Origin: DATLGB01 sp037724045
Lineage (GTDB): Bacteria; Actinomycetota; Thermoleophilia; Solirubrobacterales; Solirubrobacteraceae
Length of the DNA stretch: 64,000 nucleotides
Assembly: GCA_037724045.1 (NCBI GenBank)
Contig: JBBJOW010000003.1
Location: 49,706 to 113,705 of the forward strand
Direction: 5' to 3'
In this document: in pieces, positions 34,044 through 42,267 of the stretch
How the letters are laid out: every line of letters starts with the position of its first letter
Numbering within the stretch: the first letter of the stretch is position 1
Notes under the pieces: generated by a model
The model's database searches: none
Told to the model about the DNA's origin: nothing
The model's input: the letters and a program-made list of their open reading frames with translations, nothing else
Made by a program: the position numbers and the translations under genes

Positions 34044-34541
34044 ATGGCATCCAAGAAGAAGAAGGCAGCCGCCGCGGCCGGCGGCGCGGCCGGAGCGGCC
34101 AAGGCGGCGCGCAACAGCCCGTACGTGCAGGAGATCGTCGACAACGACGACCTGCGCGACAACATCCAGCAGGCCTACGAGTCGGCGCGTGATGCGTACG
34201 ACCGCATCGCCACCGCGAAGAAGCCCGGCAAGGCGGTCTTCGACGACAAGAAGCTACAGAAGGACCTCAAGCTGGCGGCGGAGTCCATCAAGGAGGCCGG
34301 CTTCACGCTGCGCGACGCGCCCTCCGGCGGCTCGACCAAGTCCGGCGGCGGCCTCGGTCGCAAGTTGCTGCTCGTGGTCGTCGCCGCGGGCCTGGCCCTC
34401 GCGCTCTCCGAGGACCTGCGCAAGAAGGTGCTCGACGCGCTGTTCGGCGCCGAGGAGGAGTTCGAGTACACGTCGACGTCGACGCCCGCGGGCGGCGGCG
34501 CCTCCGGCGGGGTCACCACCCCGGCCGCGACCACGACATAG
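34044..34541 (+). CDS. Single-pass membrane protein, actinobacterial hypothetical
   Basis: 165 aa: a Lys/Ala-rich N-terminus (MASKKKKAAAAAGGAAGAAK), helical segments (YVQEIVDNDDLRDNIQQAYE), a Gly/Ser linker, one membrane helix at about 108-124 (GRKLLLVVVAAGLALALSED), and a Thr/Gly-rich tail. The short amphipathic region before the helix and the disordered ends suggest a membrane-associated accessory protein; no family is recognised. ATG 34044 lies 41 bp after lon on the same strand. Element B begins 3 bp after the stop. Confidence 0.7.
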   Translation: MASKKKKAAAAAGGAAGAAKAARNSPYVQEIVDNDDLRDNIQQAYESARDAYDRIATAKKPGKAVFDDKKLQKDLKLAAESIKEAGFTLRDAPSGGSTKSGGGLGRKLLLVVVAAGLALALSEDLRKKVLDALFGAEEEFEYTSTSTPAGGGASGGVTTPAATTT

Positions 34542-34543
34542 CG

Positions 34544-34713
34544 CTAGATGGTTGATTCCGCGACCCCGCGGCCCCAGGCACGCCGCTGACGCTTCGCCGG
34601 GTCACGCCCGTCCGGTTCGCCCGTACCACCGGTACGGGCTTCGCCGGCCGGACGCGCCCGGCTCGGTCATCAGCGCGCCTGGAACCACGGGTCTCGTGGA
34701 ATCAACCATCTAG
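34544..34713. repeat. Palindromic element family 1, copy B
   Basis: 170 bp bounded by CTAGATGGTTGATTCC and its inverted copy ending GGAATCAACCATCTAG (TIR ~20 bp with one mismatch). Centre arms CCCGTACC/GGTACGGG. It is about 98% identical over 168 bp to copy C at 45056-45223 (only a few substitutions). It lies between convergent genes. Confidence 0.9.
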
Positions 34714-34771
34714 GGGTGACCGGCGGGCACACCGCTCATGACGGAGTGGGCCCGCCGGGCGGGCCCCCGTG
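34714..34771. repeat. Hairpin element family 2, copy 2 (terminator-like)
   Basis: GGGTGACCGGCGGG ... TGGGCCCGCCGGGCGGG, alignable with 23341-23398. The stem changes are paired: CCAGCGGG/CCCGCTGG in copy 1 becomes CCGGCGGG/CCCGCCGG here. GGGCCCGCC/GGCGGGCCC at 34748-34766 can also form a strong hairpin at the convergent junction with the M23 gene. Confidence 0.6.
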
Positions 34772-34774
34772 GGT

Positions 34775-35920
34775 TTATTCGGCGATGAAGTCGCGGACCG
34801 TGACGAGCGCCCCCGGGCGCTCCGTCGCGTCGGCGCCGAGTTGCTGCAGCCACGCGCCGGGCGGCACGTCCTCGCGGGCCTGCCAGGAGCGCAGGATCGG
34901 GTAGGGGTTCACCGGGTCCTCCTCGAGCCCGTTCGGGTGGACCTCGAAGTGGACGTGCGGGGGCGTGGGCTCGGCATCGCCGGTGTTGCCGACGAAACCG
35001 AGCACGTCGCCCGCCTCGACGCGGGCGCCGTTGCGCGCGACACTGGCGAAGCTCGAGAGGTGCGCGTAGAAGTACGCGTCGCCGTTGTCGTCGATGAGCC
35101 ACAGGCGGTTACCGGAGATTTCCAGCGTGCCGACCTTGGTCAGGCGGCCGTCGCGTACGGCAACGACGGGAGAGCCGAACTCGGCGAAGACGTCGGTGCC
35201 GATGTGGGTGACGATCGGGGCGGCGCGCGGGGCGCCGTAGGTGTCAGCGAAGGTGACGTCGCCGTAGACGGGAAAGGCGTAGCCGCCGGCGGTCAGGCGC
35301 TGCGGCGGTTTGGGCACCGGGGTGGCCGTCGGGGTCGGTGAGGCCTTGGGCGTCTTGGTGGGCTTGGGCTTTGGGGTCGGCGTCGGATCGGGCAGCGCGC
35401 GCGTGAAGGTGCTCGTCGCCACGACGGCGATCTGGACTGCGAGCGCGTCCGTGGTCAGGCGCAGGCCGGTGTCGCCCTCGTTGAGGACGAGCTGACCGCC
35501 GCCCTCGAGCTCGATCGTGCGTGCCTGGCGGATCGGTCCGTAGGCGACTCCGTCGACGCGCAGGCCGACGACCTCGCCGCCAGGCGCGGCGCCGGTCGTC
35601 TCGCGGGTGACCGACCGGGCACGGACCCTTCCGTTGAGCAGGTCGATGCCCTGGGCGCTTGCGCTCGCCGATCCGGTCGGGCCGGCTTCGCCCGTGCTCA
35701 CGCTCGACTGGCCGGTGACCGTCGCGTTCGTCTTGAGCACGGTTGCCTCGGTGGCGTCGGCGCCTTCGCGGCGGGTCTGCACCGCGCCGAAGCGCTTTCC
35801 GTCGACGATCGCGACCGCCGCCTGGGCCTGCGAATAGCGGACGTTCGCCGCCGGGCTCTGCGCGACCAGCACGCCTGCCAGCACGAGCGCAGCGAAGAAA
35901 CAGACGTGGACCCTGCGCAC
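34775..35920 (-). CDS. Secreted M23-family metallopeptidase
   Basis: 381 aa with a signal peptide (VHVCFFAALVLAGVLVAQSPAA), a long beta-rich middle region with Ser/Thr/Ala, a Pro/Thr linker of 'PTPKPKPTKTPKASPTP' type, and a C-terminal M23 domain with THIGTDVFAEFGSPV (HxxxD) and the second motif PPHVHFEVHPNG (HxH). LytM-type enzymes cut peptidoglycan cross-bridges. GTG 35920 has TACCCT (minus strand, 35928-35933), 7 nt upstream; this -10 box shares its TA with the divergent TetR promoter. The gene ends at a strong hairpin. Confidence 0.88.
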   Translation of the reverse strand: MRRVHVCFFAALVLAGVLVAQSPAANVRYSQAQAAVAIVDGKRFGAVQTRREGADATEATVLKTNATVTGQSSVSTGEAGPTGSASASAQGIDLLNGRVRARSVTRETTGAAPGGEVVGLRVDGVAYGPIRQARTIELEGGGQLVLNEGDTGLRLTTDALAVQIAVVATSTFTRALPDPTPTPKPKPTKTPKASPTPTATPVPKPPQRLTAGGYAFPVYGDVTFADTYGAPRAAPIVTHIGTDVFAEFGSPVVAVRDGRLTKVGTLEISGNRLWLIDDNGDAYFYAHLSSFASVARNGARVEAGDVLGFVGNTGDAEPTPPHVHFEVHPNGLEEDPVNPYPILRSWQAREDVPPGAWLQQLGADATERPGALVTVRDFIAE

Positions 35921-35927
35921 GTTCGCG

Positions 35928-35937
35928 AGGGTAGCCT
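35928..35937. promoter_or_regulatory. Fused bidirectional -10 box, M23 / TetR
   Basis: AGGGTAGCCT reads TACCCT on the minus strand (7 nt before GTG 35920) and TAGCCT on the plus strand (8 nt before ATG 35946). The central TA is shared, so polymerase should initiate in only one direction at a time. Confidence 0.6.
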
Positions 35938-35945
35938 GATGACGG

Positions 35946-36548
35946 ATGGCGGCGACCACGCGCGACCTCGAGTCAGACAAGGCGCAGCGCATCGTGGACG
36001 CGATGCGGTCGGCGGTCGGCGAGCGTGGCGCGGCGGGCTCGACCTTCGACCACGTCGCGCGTGCGGCGGGCGTCTCCCGCGGCCTGCTGCACTACTACTT
36101 CCAGACCAAGGAGCGGCTGCTCGTCGAGGTCTGCCGGCGCGACTGCGACATCCGCATGGCGCTGCTCGACGAGGCGTTTGCGGCGTCACGCGACGCGGAC
36201 GAGCTGATCGGCGCGCTCGTGCGCTCGCTGGAGGACCTGCTGCGCGACGATCCCGGATTCATCGCACTGGTGTTCGAGCTGTTCACGTCGTCGCGCCACA
36301 ACGCGGAGATCGCCGCGGGGCTGAGCGACCTCAACGGCCGCGTGCGCGTGCACATCGCCGAGCAGCTGGCGATCAAGGAAGCCGAGGGCGTGATCCGGCT
36401 CGGCGCCGAAGCGGATGCGGTGGCCTCGGTGCTGTTCGCACTGGCGGACGGCCTCGCGCTCCGGATGCTGTCGGAGGCCGACCGCGACTGGGGGCCGACG
36501 ATCGACGCCGGCGCCCTGGCCGTCCGGCAGCTCATCCTCCCCGTGTGA
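35946..36548 (+). CDS. TetR/AcrR-family regulator
   Basis: 200 aa. An N-terminal helix-turn-helix is at residues ~15-60: QRIVDAMRSAVGERGAAGST and FDHVARAAGVSRGLLHYYFQ followed by TKERLLVEVC. The C-terminal domain resembles BetI/YcdC-type regulators (LIGALVRSLEDLLRDDPGFI, ADGLALRML). It is divergent from the M23 gene and shares its promoter, so autoregulation and control of the peptidase is the simplest model. A perfect 12-bp palindrome GGCTGGCCAGCC lies ~40 bp after its stop codon. Confidence 0.88.
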   Translation: MAATTRDLESDKAQRIVDAMRSAVGERGAAGSTFDHVARAAGVSRGLLHYYFQTKERLLVEVCRRDCDIRMALLDEAFAASRDADELIGALVRSLEDLLRDDPGFIALVFELFTSSRHNAEIAAGLSDLNGRVRVHIAEQLAIKEAEGVIRLGAEADAVASVLFALADGLALRMLSEADRDWGPTIDAGALAVRQLILPV

Positions 36549-36690
36549 TCCACGTCACCTCCCGCACGCGCGTGATCTGACACCTTCGGCTGGCCAGCCA
36601 GCCAGTCTCGGAAGGGAGCACGGATGCCCGTCCGCTTGCCCGGGTGCTGCCGCGCGCGTCCTACGGGGAGGTCGGCGTACCCTCTCGGGC

Positions 36691-37341
36691 GTGAGACGCG
36701 TCTGGCTCGGTGCCGCGGTCTTCGTCGTCTCGCTGCTCGTGCTCGCGCAGGTCGGCCTGCCGCTGCTCGCCGAGCGGGCCGTGCGGGACGAGCTGGCCGA
36801 GGTGGGGACGGTCGACTCCGTTGACGTGCGTGCGTTCCCGGCACTGAAACTGCTCTTCGAGGAAGCGGATTCGGTGCGGGTGCGAATGGCCGAAGCGTCG
36901 GTGGGCACCGGAGACCTCGGCGATCGGCTGGCCTCGACGCAGCGGGTCGGCAAGCTGGACCTGTCGATCGACGTGCTTTCGCTCGGGCCGCTGGAGGTGC
37001 GCGACGTCGGCCTGCGCAAGGACGGCGACGCCCTGGTCGGCGAAGCGTCGCTGACGACCGCCGACCTCGAGGCGGCGCTGCCCGTGGACCTCGGCCTGCG
37101 CCCGGTCGAATCCGACGACGGATCCCTCGTCCTCGAAGCGCAGCTCGGTCCGGTCGGCGTCCGCGCGCGCCTCTCGGCCGCCGCCGGGACCCTGCTCATC
37201 GCGCCCGACGGCCTGCTCGGCGGCTTCGCCTCCCTCACCCTCTTCGACGACTCGCGCGTGCAGGTGTCGGGGGTCCGCGCCCAGCCCTTCGAGGGCGGCT
37301 TCACCATCGTCGCAAACGCGACGCTTCAGCCACGCGACTGA
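36691..37341 (+). CDS. LmeA/DUF2993-like lipid-binding protein
   Basis: 216 aa with one N-terminal membrane or signal helix (VWLGAAVFVVSLLVLAQVGL) then a beta-rich domain (LAERAVRDELAEVGTVDSVD, LGPLEVRDVGLRKDGDALVG, VGVRARLSAAAGTLLIAPDG) resembling the DUF2993/LmeA fold of mycobacterial phospholipid-binding envelope proteins. It would sit on the outer face of the membrane. GTG 36691 follows TACCCT (36678-36683), 7 nt away, without a Shine-Dalgarno sequence. The 140 bp before it contain only short debris-like frames and the GGCTGGCCAGCC palindrome. Confidence 0.72.
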   Translation: MRRVWLGAAVFVVSLLVLAQVGLPLLAERAVRDELAEVGTVDSVDVRAFPALKLLFEEADSVRVRMAEASVGTGDLGDRLASTQRVGKLDLSIDVLSLGPLEVRDVGLRKDGDALVGEASLTTADLEAALPVDLGLRPVESDDGSLVLEAQLGPVGVRARLSAAAGTLLIAPDGLLGGFASLTLFDDSRVQVSGVRAQPFEGGFTIVANATLQPRD

Positions 37342-37342
37342 C

Positions 37343-38088
37343 ACAGAACTGCGCATCGCCGGAATAGCCCGCTCGCAGTGGTCGCAGGTCACGACCGCCC
37401 AGCTGCGCTCTTCAGGCCTTTCCTTCTGGCGCTGTGGAACTTCGGCCTCGTCGGGCTCCCGGGCCACCCACCCGACGTCACCGCCCCGCCGTCCCGGCAC
37501 GACCGCGAGGGGCTCACCCTTCACCGGAGTCGTTCGCCGCGACCCGACGCCAACCACTTAGATCCCGACCACCACACCCAACCGCTCGATCATCGACGCG
37601 GCCCCACAGCTCTCCGCAAAGCAACTCCGCCGGGTCGTCAACCAGGCGCAGATCCTCCGCCTGACCACAGCTGAGTCCCTGCGCGAGGAGGCGAACCGGA
37701 CCCGCGGCGTCCCGACCAAGGCGCTACTCGCGCAGCTCCCGATCGACCAGCACGGCGCCACCCGCTCCCTCCTGGAGGACCTGCTCCTCGACCTCCACCG
37801 CGATCGCGACCTCCCGCAGCCGCTCATCAACGCAGCGGTCGAGGGCATCGAGTGCGATTTCCACTATGCCGAGCTGCGCCTGGTGATCGAGGCGGACGGC
37901 TTGGAGTATTCATGGCACGCGGATCGCCTTCGAGGACGACCATGAGAAGCGGCTCTTTCCTGGAGGCGCGCGACCAGAACGTCGTCGCGGTGACCTACCG
38001 CCAGGTGACCGTCGAGCGCGAGCGGACGGCCGGCCGGCTGGAGGCCGTCATCGCCGCGCGAGCAGAAGCCGTCCGCCTGCGCCCGTGA
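37343..38088 (+). pseudogene. Decayed DUF559 (VSR-like endonuclease) gene
   Basis: A clear but broken member of the DUF559 family with N-terminal AbiEi-like winged helix: LRIAGIARSQWSQVTTAQLR, then a corrupted middle, RSIIDAAPQLSAKQLRRVVN, LPIDQHGATRSLLEDLLLDL, CDFHYAELRLVIEADGLEY, then (after a frame change near 37912) TRIAFEDDHEKRLFLEARDQ and VVAVTYRQVTVERERTAGRL. At least three frame changes and an internal stop. Intact relatives are ~300 aa, vsr-like nucleases often near mobile DNA. No ATG or start remains. Its last 41 bp overlap the convergent LPLTG gene. Confidence 0.8.
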
Positions 38089-38533
38089 GCAGGAAGGCGA
38101 GCCCGAACAGCGCGATCGGGAGCGGCGTCCCGCCGGTCAGCGGCAGCGAGGCCGGCAACGGCTGGGGGCCGTCGTCGATCGGTGGCGGCGAGGGCGGCGG
38201 GGGTGGCGAGGGCGCCGGGGATAGCGGTGGCGGCTTCTCCACCTTGTCGTCGATGTCCTTCTCGTCCGGAGCTGGCCCGCCCCCCGGAGCCGACGGATAG
38301 GCCGGGCAGTAGTAGTAGTAATCGTCCCCGCCGCACGGGATGTCGTAGTAGTACGGGTCCTCCTCCTCGACCGGCTCCTCCTCGACCGGCTCCTCCTCGG
38401 GCAGCTGGAACTCGTCGACGGGGAACTCCTCCTCGATCACCGGCTCGTCGTCGCGCCCTTCGTCCTGGGCGAAGGCCAGCGGCGGCGCGGCAAGCAGCGC
38501 GAGCAGCGCGAAGAGGACGAGCACGATCCTCAT
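38048..38533 (-). CDS. Secreted LPLTG-type wall protein, acidic and Tyr/Pro-rich
   Basis: 161 aa: signal peptide (residues 1-22, MRIVLVLFALLALLAAPPLA then FAQ), a strongly acidic stretch of EEEPVEEE repeats, a Tyr cluster (DPYYYDIPCGGDDYYYYCPA with two Cys), a Pro/Ser-rich linker, and a C-terminal SLPLTGG sorting motif with hydrophobic helix and basic end (GGRLLLARR). This is a sortase substrate layout. It starts within the glyS stop (ATGA overlap), so it is co-transcribed with glyS. No sortase gene is in the window. Function unknown. Confidence 0.78.
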   Translation of the reverse strand: MRIVLVLFALLALLAAPPLAFAQDEGRDDEPVIEEEFPVDEFQLPEEEPVEEEPVEEEDPYYYDIPCGGDDYYYYCPAYPSAPGGGPAPDEKDIDDKVEKPPPLSPAPSPPPPPSPPPIDDGPQPLPASLPLTGGTPLPIALFGLAFLLTGAGGRLLLARR

Positions 38534-39888
38534 GAGAGCTTCGGCGACTTCCAGTCGGCGGCGACGCGGCGGGCGAGCTCGTCCGCAAGTCCGTCGATCG
38601 GCACGCGCTCCTGGGCGAGCGTGTCGCGGTCGCGCAGCGTGACGGTCCGGTCTTTGAGAGATTGGTGGTCGATGGTGACACAGTAGGGCGTCCCGATCTC
38701 GTCCTGGCGGCGGTAGCGCTTGCCGATGTTGCCGCCGTCGTCGTACTCGGTCGTGACGCGCTCGCGCAGCGACTCGTAGACCTCACGGGCGAGCTCGGGG
38801 TGGCCGTCCTTGCGCAGCAGCGGGAAGACGGCGACCTTGACGGGCGCGAGCCTCGGGTGCAGGCGCAGGACGGTGCGGTGCTCGCCGCCGATCTCGTCCT
38901 CGTCGTAGGCGTCGCAGAGGAAGGCGAGGACGGCCCGATCGGCGCCGGCGGCGGGCTCGATCACGTGCGGCACGTACTCGACGCCCACGTTGGCGTCCTT
39001 GTAGACGAGCTTCTGTCCTGATTCGGCCGCGTGCGCGGACAGGTCGAAGTCGCCGCGGTTGGCGATGCCCTCGAGCTCCGACCAGCCGATCGGGAACAGA
39101 TACTCGACATCGGAGGTGCCGCTGGAGTAGTGCGACAGCTCGTCGGGGTCGTGCGGGCGCAGCTTGAGATGGTCGGGGCGGATGCCGAGCCGCTCGTACC
39201 AGGACCGCCGTTGTTCGCACCAGTACTCGTACCAGCGCTGCGCCTCGTCGGGCGGCACGAAGAACTCCATCTCCATCTGCTCGAACTCGCGCGTGCGGAA
39301 GATGAAGTTGCCCGGCGTGATCTCGTTGCGAAACGACTTGCCGACCTGGGCGATCCCGAACGGCGGCTTCTTGCGGGCGAACTGCAGCGTGTTCTTGAAG
39401 TTCAGGAAGATGCCCTGCGCGGTCTCGGGACGCAGGTAGGCGACCGAGCCGGCGTCGCGCAGCGGGCCGACCGTCGTCTCGAACATCAGGTTGAACTCAC
39501 GCGCGTCGGTGAGTGAGCAGTCGCCGAACTCGCCGGGGTGCATGGACGGCTTGCGCGGGCACTGCAGTCCGTCGAGATGGTCGGCGCGGAAGCGCTGCCC
39601 GCAGGTCTTGCAGTCCACGAGCGGATCGGTGAAGCCCTCGAGGTGCCCGCTGGCCTTCCACGTCCGCGGGTGCTGGATGATCGCGGAATCCAGGGCGACG
39701 ATGTCGTCGCGACCGAAGACCATCGCCTGCCACCACGCGTCCTTGACGTTGTTCTTGAGCAGGACCCCGTAGTGGCCGTAGTCGTAGGTGTTGCCGATGC
39801 CGCCGTAGATCTCCGAGGCGGGGAAGATCAGGCCCCGTCGCTTGCAGAGGGCGACGATCTTGTCCATGGTCACGAGGTCGGCGGGCAT
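38530..39888 (-). CDS. glyS: Glycyl-tRNA synthetase (dimeric type)
   Basis: 452 aa, class II: KIVALCKRRGLIFPASEIYG, YDYGHYGVLLKNNVKDAWW, a zinc module (CKTCGQRFRADHLDGLQCP), motif 2 with FRNEITPGNFIFRTREFEQM, and motif 3 with the C-terminal anticodon domain (VFPLLRKDGHPELAREVYES). This is the alpha2 form (GRS1). It charges tRNA-Gly. ATG 39888 follows TATGGT (minus strand, 39897-39902) with an 8-nt gap. This -10 box is fused with the divergent fmdB-type promoter. Confidence 0.96.
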   Translation of the reverse strand: MPADLVTMDKIVALCKRRGLIFPASEIYGGIGNTYDYGHYGVLLKNNVKDAWWQAMVFGRDDIVALDSAIIQHPRTWKASGHLEGFTDPLVDCKTCGQRFRADHLDGLQCPRKPSMHPGEFGDCSLTDAREFNLMFETTVGPLRDAGSVAYLRPETAQGIFLNFKNTLQFARKKPPFGIAQVGKSFRNEITPGNFIFRTREFEQMEMEFFVPPDEAQRWYEYWCEQRRSWYERLGIRPDHLKLRPHDPDELSHYSSGTSDVEYLFPIGWSELEGIANRGDFDLSAHAAESGQKLVYKDANVGVEYVPHVIEPAAGADRAVLAFLCDAYDEDEIGGEHRTVLRLHPRLAPVKVAVFPLLRKDGHPELAREVYESLRERVTTEYDDGGNIGKRYRRQDEIGTPYCVTIDHQSLKDRTVTLRDRDTLAQERVPIDGLADELARRVAADWKSPKLS

Positions 39889-39896
39889 CGGGGGCG

Positions 39897-39906
39897 ACCA
39901 TATACT
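39897..39906. promoter_or_regulatory. Fused bidirectional -10 box, glyS / FmdB-like
   Basis: ACCATATACT reads TATGGT on the minus strand (8 nt before glyS ATG) and TATACT on the plus strand (7 nt before TTG 39914). The central TA at 39901-39902 is shared. Confidence 0.62.
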
Positions 39907-39913
39907 CACCCGC

Positions 39914-40237
39914 TTGCCGATCTACGAGTACCGCTGCGAGAAAGGGCACCTGTTCGAGATCATGCGCAAGATCTCCGAGCCTCCGCTGACGGAGTGCGTC
40001 GAATGCGGAGCGAGCGTCGTCAAGGTGCTCCACTCGCCCGCCGTGCACTTCAAGGGCTCGGGCTTCTACAACACCGACTACGGGACCGCCAAGCGCAAGC
40101 GGGAGCTCGACAAGTCCGCCTCCGACGGCGCCGACAAGAACGACGCCAAGCAGAAGGACAAGCAGGACGCGAAGAAGACGGACTCCGCGAAGACCGAGTC
40201 CAAGCCGGCGTCGCCGGCAGCCGACAAGAAGGACTGA
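39914..40237 (+). CDS. FmdB-family zinc-ribbon protein
   Basis: 107 aa. Begins with the family signature (M)PIYEYRCEKGHLFEIMRKI, then CVECGASVVKVLHSPAVHFK and GSGFYNTDYG; the usual first CxxC knuckle reads C-E-K-G here, so one cysteine is lost, while CVEC remains. The C-terminal half is a Lys/Asp/Ser-rich low-complexity tail. TTG 39914 gives the exact family start (PIYEY); TATACT lies 7 nt upstream, so the mRNA is probably leaderless with a TTG start. It precedes the acyl-CoA dehydrogenase pair by 3 bp. Confidence 0.85.
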   Translation: MPIYEYRCEKGHLFEIMRKISEPPLTECVECGASVVKVLHSPAVHFKGSGFYNTDYGTAKRKRELDKSASDGADKNDAKQKDKQDAKKTDSAKTESKPASPAADKKD

Positions 40238-40240
40238 GGC

Positions 40241-41374
40241 GTGGACCTCTCGCTCAGCCCGTCGGAGACCGAGTTCCGCGACGAGCTGAGGGGTTGGATC
40301 GAAGCCAACCACCCCGGCCCGACGCCCGACGGCGACGAGGACGGCTTCGATCACCGCGTCGACTGGCAGCGCAAGCTCAACGAGCGCGGCTGGGCCGGCC
40401 TCACGTGGCCGACCGAGTACGGCGGCGGCGGGGGAACGCTGATCGAGCAGTCGATCTACTACGAGGAGATGGCGCGGGCGCGCGCTCCGCGGACGGCCAA
40501 CGTCCTCGGCCTGACCATGGGCGGCCCGGTCGTGATCGCCCACGGCACCGAGGCGCAGAAGGACCGCTACCTCGCCCCGATCCTGAGCGCCGAGGAGATC
40601 TGGTGCCAGGGCTTCTCCGAGCCCGAGTCGGGCTCCGATCTCGCCAGCCTGAAGACCAGGGCGGTCCGCGACGGTGACGACTTCGTGGTGACCGGGCAGA
40701 AGGTCTGGACGACGCTCGGCCACCGCGCCAAGTGGTGCATGCTCGTCGCGCGCACCAACCAGGACGCGCCCAAGCACCGCGGCCTCACCTACTTCCTGAT
40801 GGACATGGAGCAGGCGGAGGTCGACATCCGCCCGCTCGTCCAGATCACCGGCGAGCCCGAGTTCAACGAGCTCTTCATCGATGGGGCGCGGATTCCGGCC
40901 GAGAACGTCGTCGGCGAGGTCGACGGCGGCTGGGCCGTCGCCATCACCACGCTCGCCCACGAGCGCGCCGGGCTCGCGATGGCCCTGCAGGTCGAGGTCC
41001 AGATCGCGATGGCCGAGCTCGTGGAGGAGGCCAAGGCCGAGGGCTTCGGCTCGGACCCGGTCGTTCGCGACCGCATCGCGCAGCTGCTGATCGAGTCGCA
41101 GGTCCTGCGCCTGAACGCCTACCGCGGCATCACCGGGCAGATGAAGCGCGGGTTCCCCGGTCCTGAGGGCTCGCTGGGCAAGTGGCACTGGGCGGAGATC
41201 AACCAGGCGCTGACCGAGCTCGCGCTCGACATCCGCGGCCCCGGCGCCCTCGTCATGGACGAGACCTGGGCCTACCGCTTCCTGCGCGCGAAGGGCAACT
41301 CGATCGAGGGCGGCACGACCGAGATCCTCAAGAACATCGTCGCCGAGCGCGTCCTCGGCCTGCCACGCGAATGA
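40241..41374 (+). CDS. Acyl-CoA dehydrogenase (subunit 1 of a pair)
   Basis: 377 aa. The N-terminal helical domain has WQRKLNERGWAGLTWPTEYG; FAD/substrate motifs are WCQGFSEPESGSDLASLKTR and VVTGQKVWTTLGHRA. The C-terminal part has KGNSIEGGTTEILKNIVAER, where IEGGTTEI carries the usual FAD-contact residues. The catalytic Glu cannot be fixed without alignment. GTG 40241 is 3 bp after the FmdB-like gene. It is 4-bp-overlapped by a second, divergent ACAD, an arrangement like FadE heteromers in steroid or fatty-acid catabolism (established for mycobacterial FadE pairs; inference here). Confidence 0.92.
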   Translation: MDLSLSPSETEFRDELRGWIEANHPGPTPDGDEDGFDHRVDWQRKLNERGWAGLTWPTEYGGGGGTLIEQSIYYEEMARARAPRTANVLGLTMGGPVVIAHGTEAQKDRYLAPILSAEEIWCQGFSEPESGSDLASLKTRAVRDGDDFVVTGQKVWTTLGHRAKWCMLVARTNQDAPKHRGLTYFLMDMEQAEVDIRPLVQITGEPEFNELFIDGARIPAENVVGEVDGGWAVAITTLAHERAGLAMALQVEVQIAMAELVEEAKAEGFGSDPVVRDRIAQLLIESQVLRLNAYRGITGQMKRGFPGPEGSLGKWHWAEINQALTELALDIRGPGALVMDETWAYRFLRAKGNSIEGGTTEILKNIVAERVLGLPRE

Positions 41375-42267
41375 ACTTCGACCTCGACGACGACCAGCGC
41401 GACATCCAGCGCTCTGCGCGCGAGATGCTCGCCGCGCGCTTCAAGCTCGAGGAGGTGCGGCGCCTCGCACTCGAGGAGGAGCGGGGCTTCACGGAGGCGC
41501 AGTGGCAGGAGATGGTCGACCTCGGCTGGCCCGACCTGCTCGACGACCTCGGGATGGTCGAGCTCGCGGTGATCGCGGAGGAGCTCGGGTACGCATTGGC
41601 GCCCACGCCGCTGCAGTCGCACTGGGCGGCCGTGATCGCCGCCGGGCCGATCGAGGGCCGCGGCACGGTCGGCTACCGCGACGGGGACTCGTGGCTCGTG
41701 CCCTACCTCGACTCCGCGGACGTCGTTGTCCTCGGCGGAGCGAAGCTCGAGGGCCTGGTGGAGGGCGAGCGCGTCGAGGCGCTCGACCCCACGAGGCCGC
41801 TCTTCCGCGTCCAGGCCGACGGAGGAGGCGCGGAGGCCGACGACCGCGCGCTCGTCCTGCTCGCCGCCGAGAACGTCGGCATCGCGCAGCACGTGATGGA
41901 GATGTCGGTCGCCTACGCGAGCGAGCGCAAGCAGTTCGGCCGGCCGATCGGGACCAACCAGGCCGTCTCGCACCAGTGCGCGCAGATGCTGCTGGAGGTC
42001 GAGGGCGCGCGAGCGCTGGTCTACAACGCCGCTTGGGCGCTCGACCACGATCCCAAGCAGGCGCCCCTCGCCTCCGCGATGGCGAAGGCGTGGGCCTCTG
42101 ACGCCGGCCCGCGCGTGGTCAGCGCCGCGATCCAGGTCCACGGCGGCATCGGCTTCACCTGGGAGCACGACCTGCACTTCTTCCTCAAGCGGGCGGAGGC
42201 CAACGCGCTCGCCCTCGGCGGCGCGCGCGAGCAGCGGGCCCGCGTCGCTGCGCTCGTCTTCGATTAG
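41371..42267 (+). CDS. Acyl-CoA dehydrogenase (subunit 2 of a pair)
   Basis: 298 aa, shorter than a standard ACAD. It has the N-terminal FDLDDDQRDIQRSAREMLAA helix, a reduced middle domain, and the C-terminal helical bundle with SERKQFGRPIGTNQAVSHQC, VSAAIQVHGGIGFTWEHDLH and FFLKRAEANALALGG. The central beta domain is compact, as in FadE partner subunits that complete a heteromeric active site. Its ATG overlaps the first dehydrogenase stop (ATGA). Its last 4 bp overlap the convergent LCP gene. Confidence 0.9.
   Translation: MNFDLDDDQRDIQRSAREMLAARFKLEEVRRLALEEERGFTEAQWQEMVDLGWPDLLDDLGMVELAVIAEELGYALAPTPLQSHWAAVIAAGPIEGRGTVGYRDGDSWLVPYLDSADVVVLGGAKLEGLVEGERVEALDPTRPLFRVQADGGGAEADDRALVLLAAENVGIAQHVMEMSVAYASERKQFGRPIGTNQAVSHQCAQMLLEVEGARALVYNAAWALDHDPKQAPLASAMAKAWASDAGPRVVSAAIQVHGGIGFTWEHDLHFFLKRAEANALALGGAREQRARVAALVFD

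Noticed and set aside
36624..36824. ATG-initiated 66-codon frame before the LmeA-like gene
   Set aside because: Runs out of frame through the LmeA start with Arg/Ala shadow composition; GTG 36691 with TACCCT upstream is better supported.
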